Source: Lachnospiraceae bacterium
GTDB lineage: Bacteria > Bacillota > Clostridia > Lachnospirales > Lachnospiraceae
Reading direction: 5' to 3'
DNA length: 7,818 bases
NCBI GenBank assembly: GCA_900755865.1
Contig: CAAEHZ010000206.1
Coordinates: 1-7,818 of the forward strand
Position numbers and translations under genes: made by a program. Under the pieces are notes generated by a model. It was given only the letters and a program-made list of their open reading frames with translations, did not search any database and was not told where the DNA came from. This document shows positions 7,772-7,818 of the stretch, piece by piece; positions within the stretch are counted from its first letter, which is position 1, and the number at the start of each line of letters is the position of its first letter.

Positions 7772-7818
7772 AAAAAATAGAACGTCATGGAGATGGAAGT
7801 TTTCGAAAAGCAATTGAA
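7714..7818 (+). other. Sequence unrelated to MATE; open frame running off the window
   Basis: From the point where MATE similarity ends, the frame starting at 7714 is open for 35 codons to the window edge. It reads KHHFQDGVENVLQTNGCIVK followed by KIERHGDGSFRKAIE, which has a protein-like composition. It has no start codon or ribosome binding site of its own near the junction, so it looks like the interior of another gene or a fused fragment. It contains an A8 run (7770-7777). I do not recognise the family. It could be an inserted element, a deletion junction or an assembly join. Confidence 0.4.

Noticed and set aside
7787..7818. Possible new gene starting at ATG 7787 or 7793
   Set aside because: Only about ten codons are visible and no ribosome binding site precedes them (the upstream sequence is an A tract).

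Overview
This window looks like chromosomal DNA from a Gram-positive gut-type Bacillota, most likely a Lachnospiraceae-like Clostridia. This is inferred from moderate GC, strong AGGAG-type ribosome binding sites, the style of the MalQ and MATE proteins, and a secreted protein with a C-terminal domain that I recall from Clostridia. The genus cannot be settled from the sequence. All genes lie on the + strand.

Region 1 (1-1475) holds the 3' part of malQ (4-alpha-glucanotransferase, GH77). Its start lies upstream of the window, and it ends in a clear intrinsic terminator. Region 2 (about 1490-6463) is the most interesting part. A likely extended -10 promoter leads into three tightly packed genes whose stop and start codons overlap as ATGA at both junctions. 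The first encodes a protein of about 836 residues with about seven membrane segments and a large extracytoplasmic part ending in TPR-like repeats. The second encodes a 286-residue protein with three membrane segments and an extracytoplasmic TPR domain. The third encodes a 498-residue secreted protein with a signal peptide, a glycine- and aromatic-rich middle, and a C-terminal domain running from an 'IYLYP' motif to a terminal 'VEWGG'. I infer that the three work together at the outer face of the membrane, with the two TPR proteins as membrane scaffolds for the secreted one. No enzymatic activity is evident and I do not assign a function.

Region 3 (6464-7818) has a well-formed sigma-70-type promoter (TGGACA, 17 bp, TATACT) driving a MATE-family transporter. 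The transporter sequence is convincing up to about base 7714. It then switches abruptly to unrelated sequence and stops 18 codons later, so the last three or so membrane segments are missing. From 7714 to the window edge a different frame stays open (35 codons). This suggests a rearrangement, an insertion boundary or an assembly join. I saw no tRNA, rRNA, CRISPR array or complete insertion sequence.
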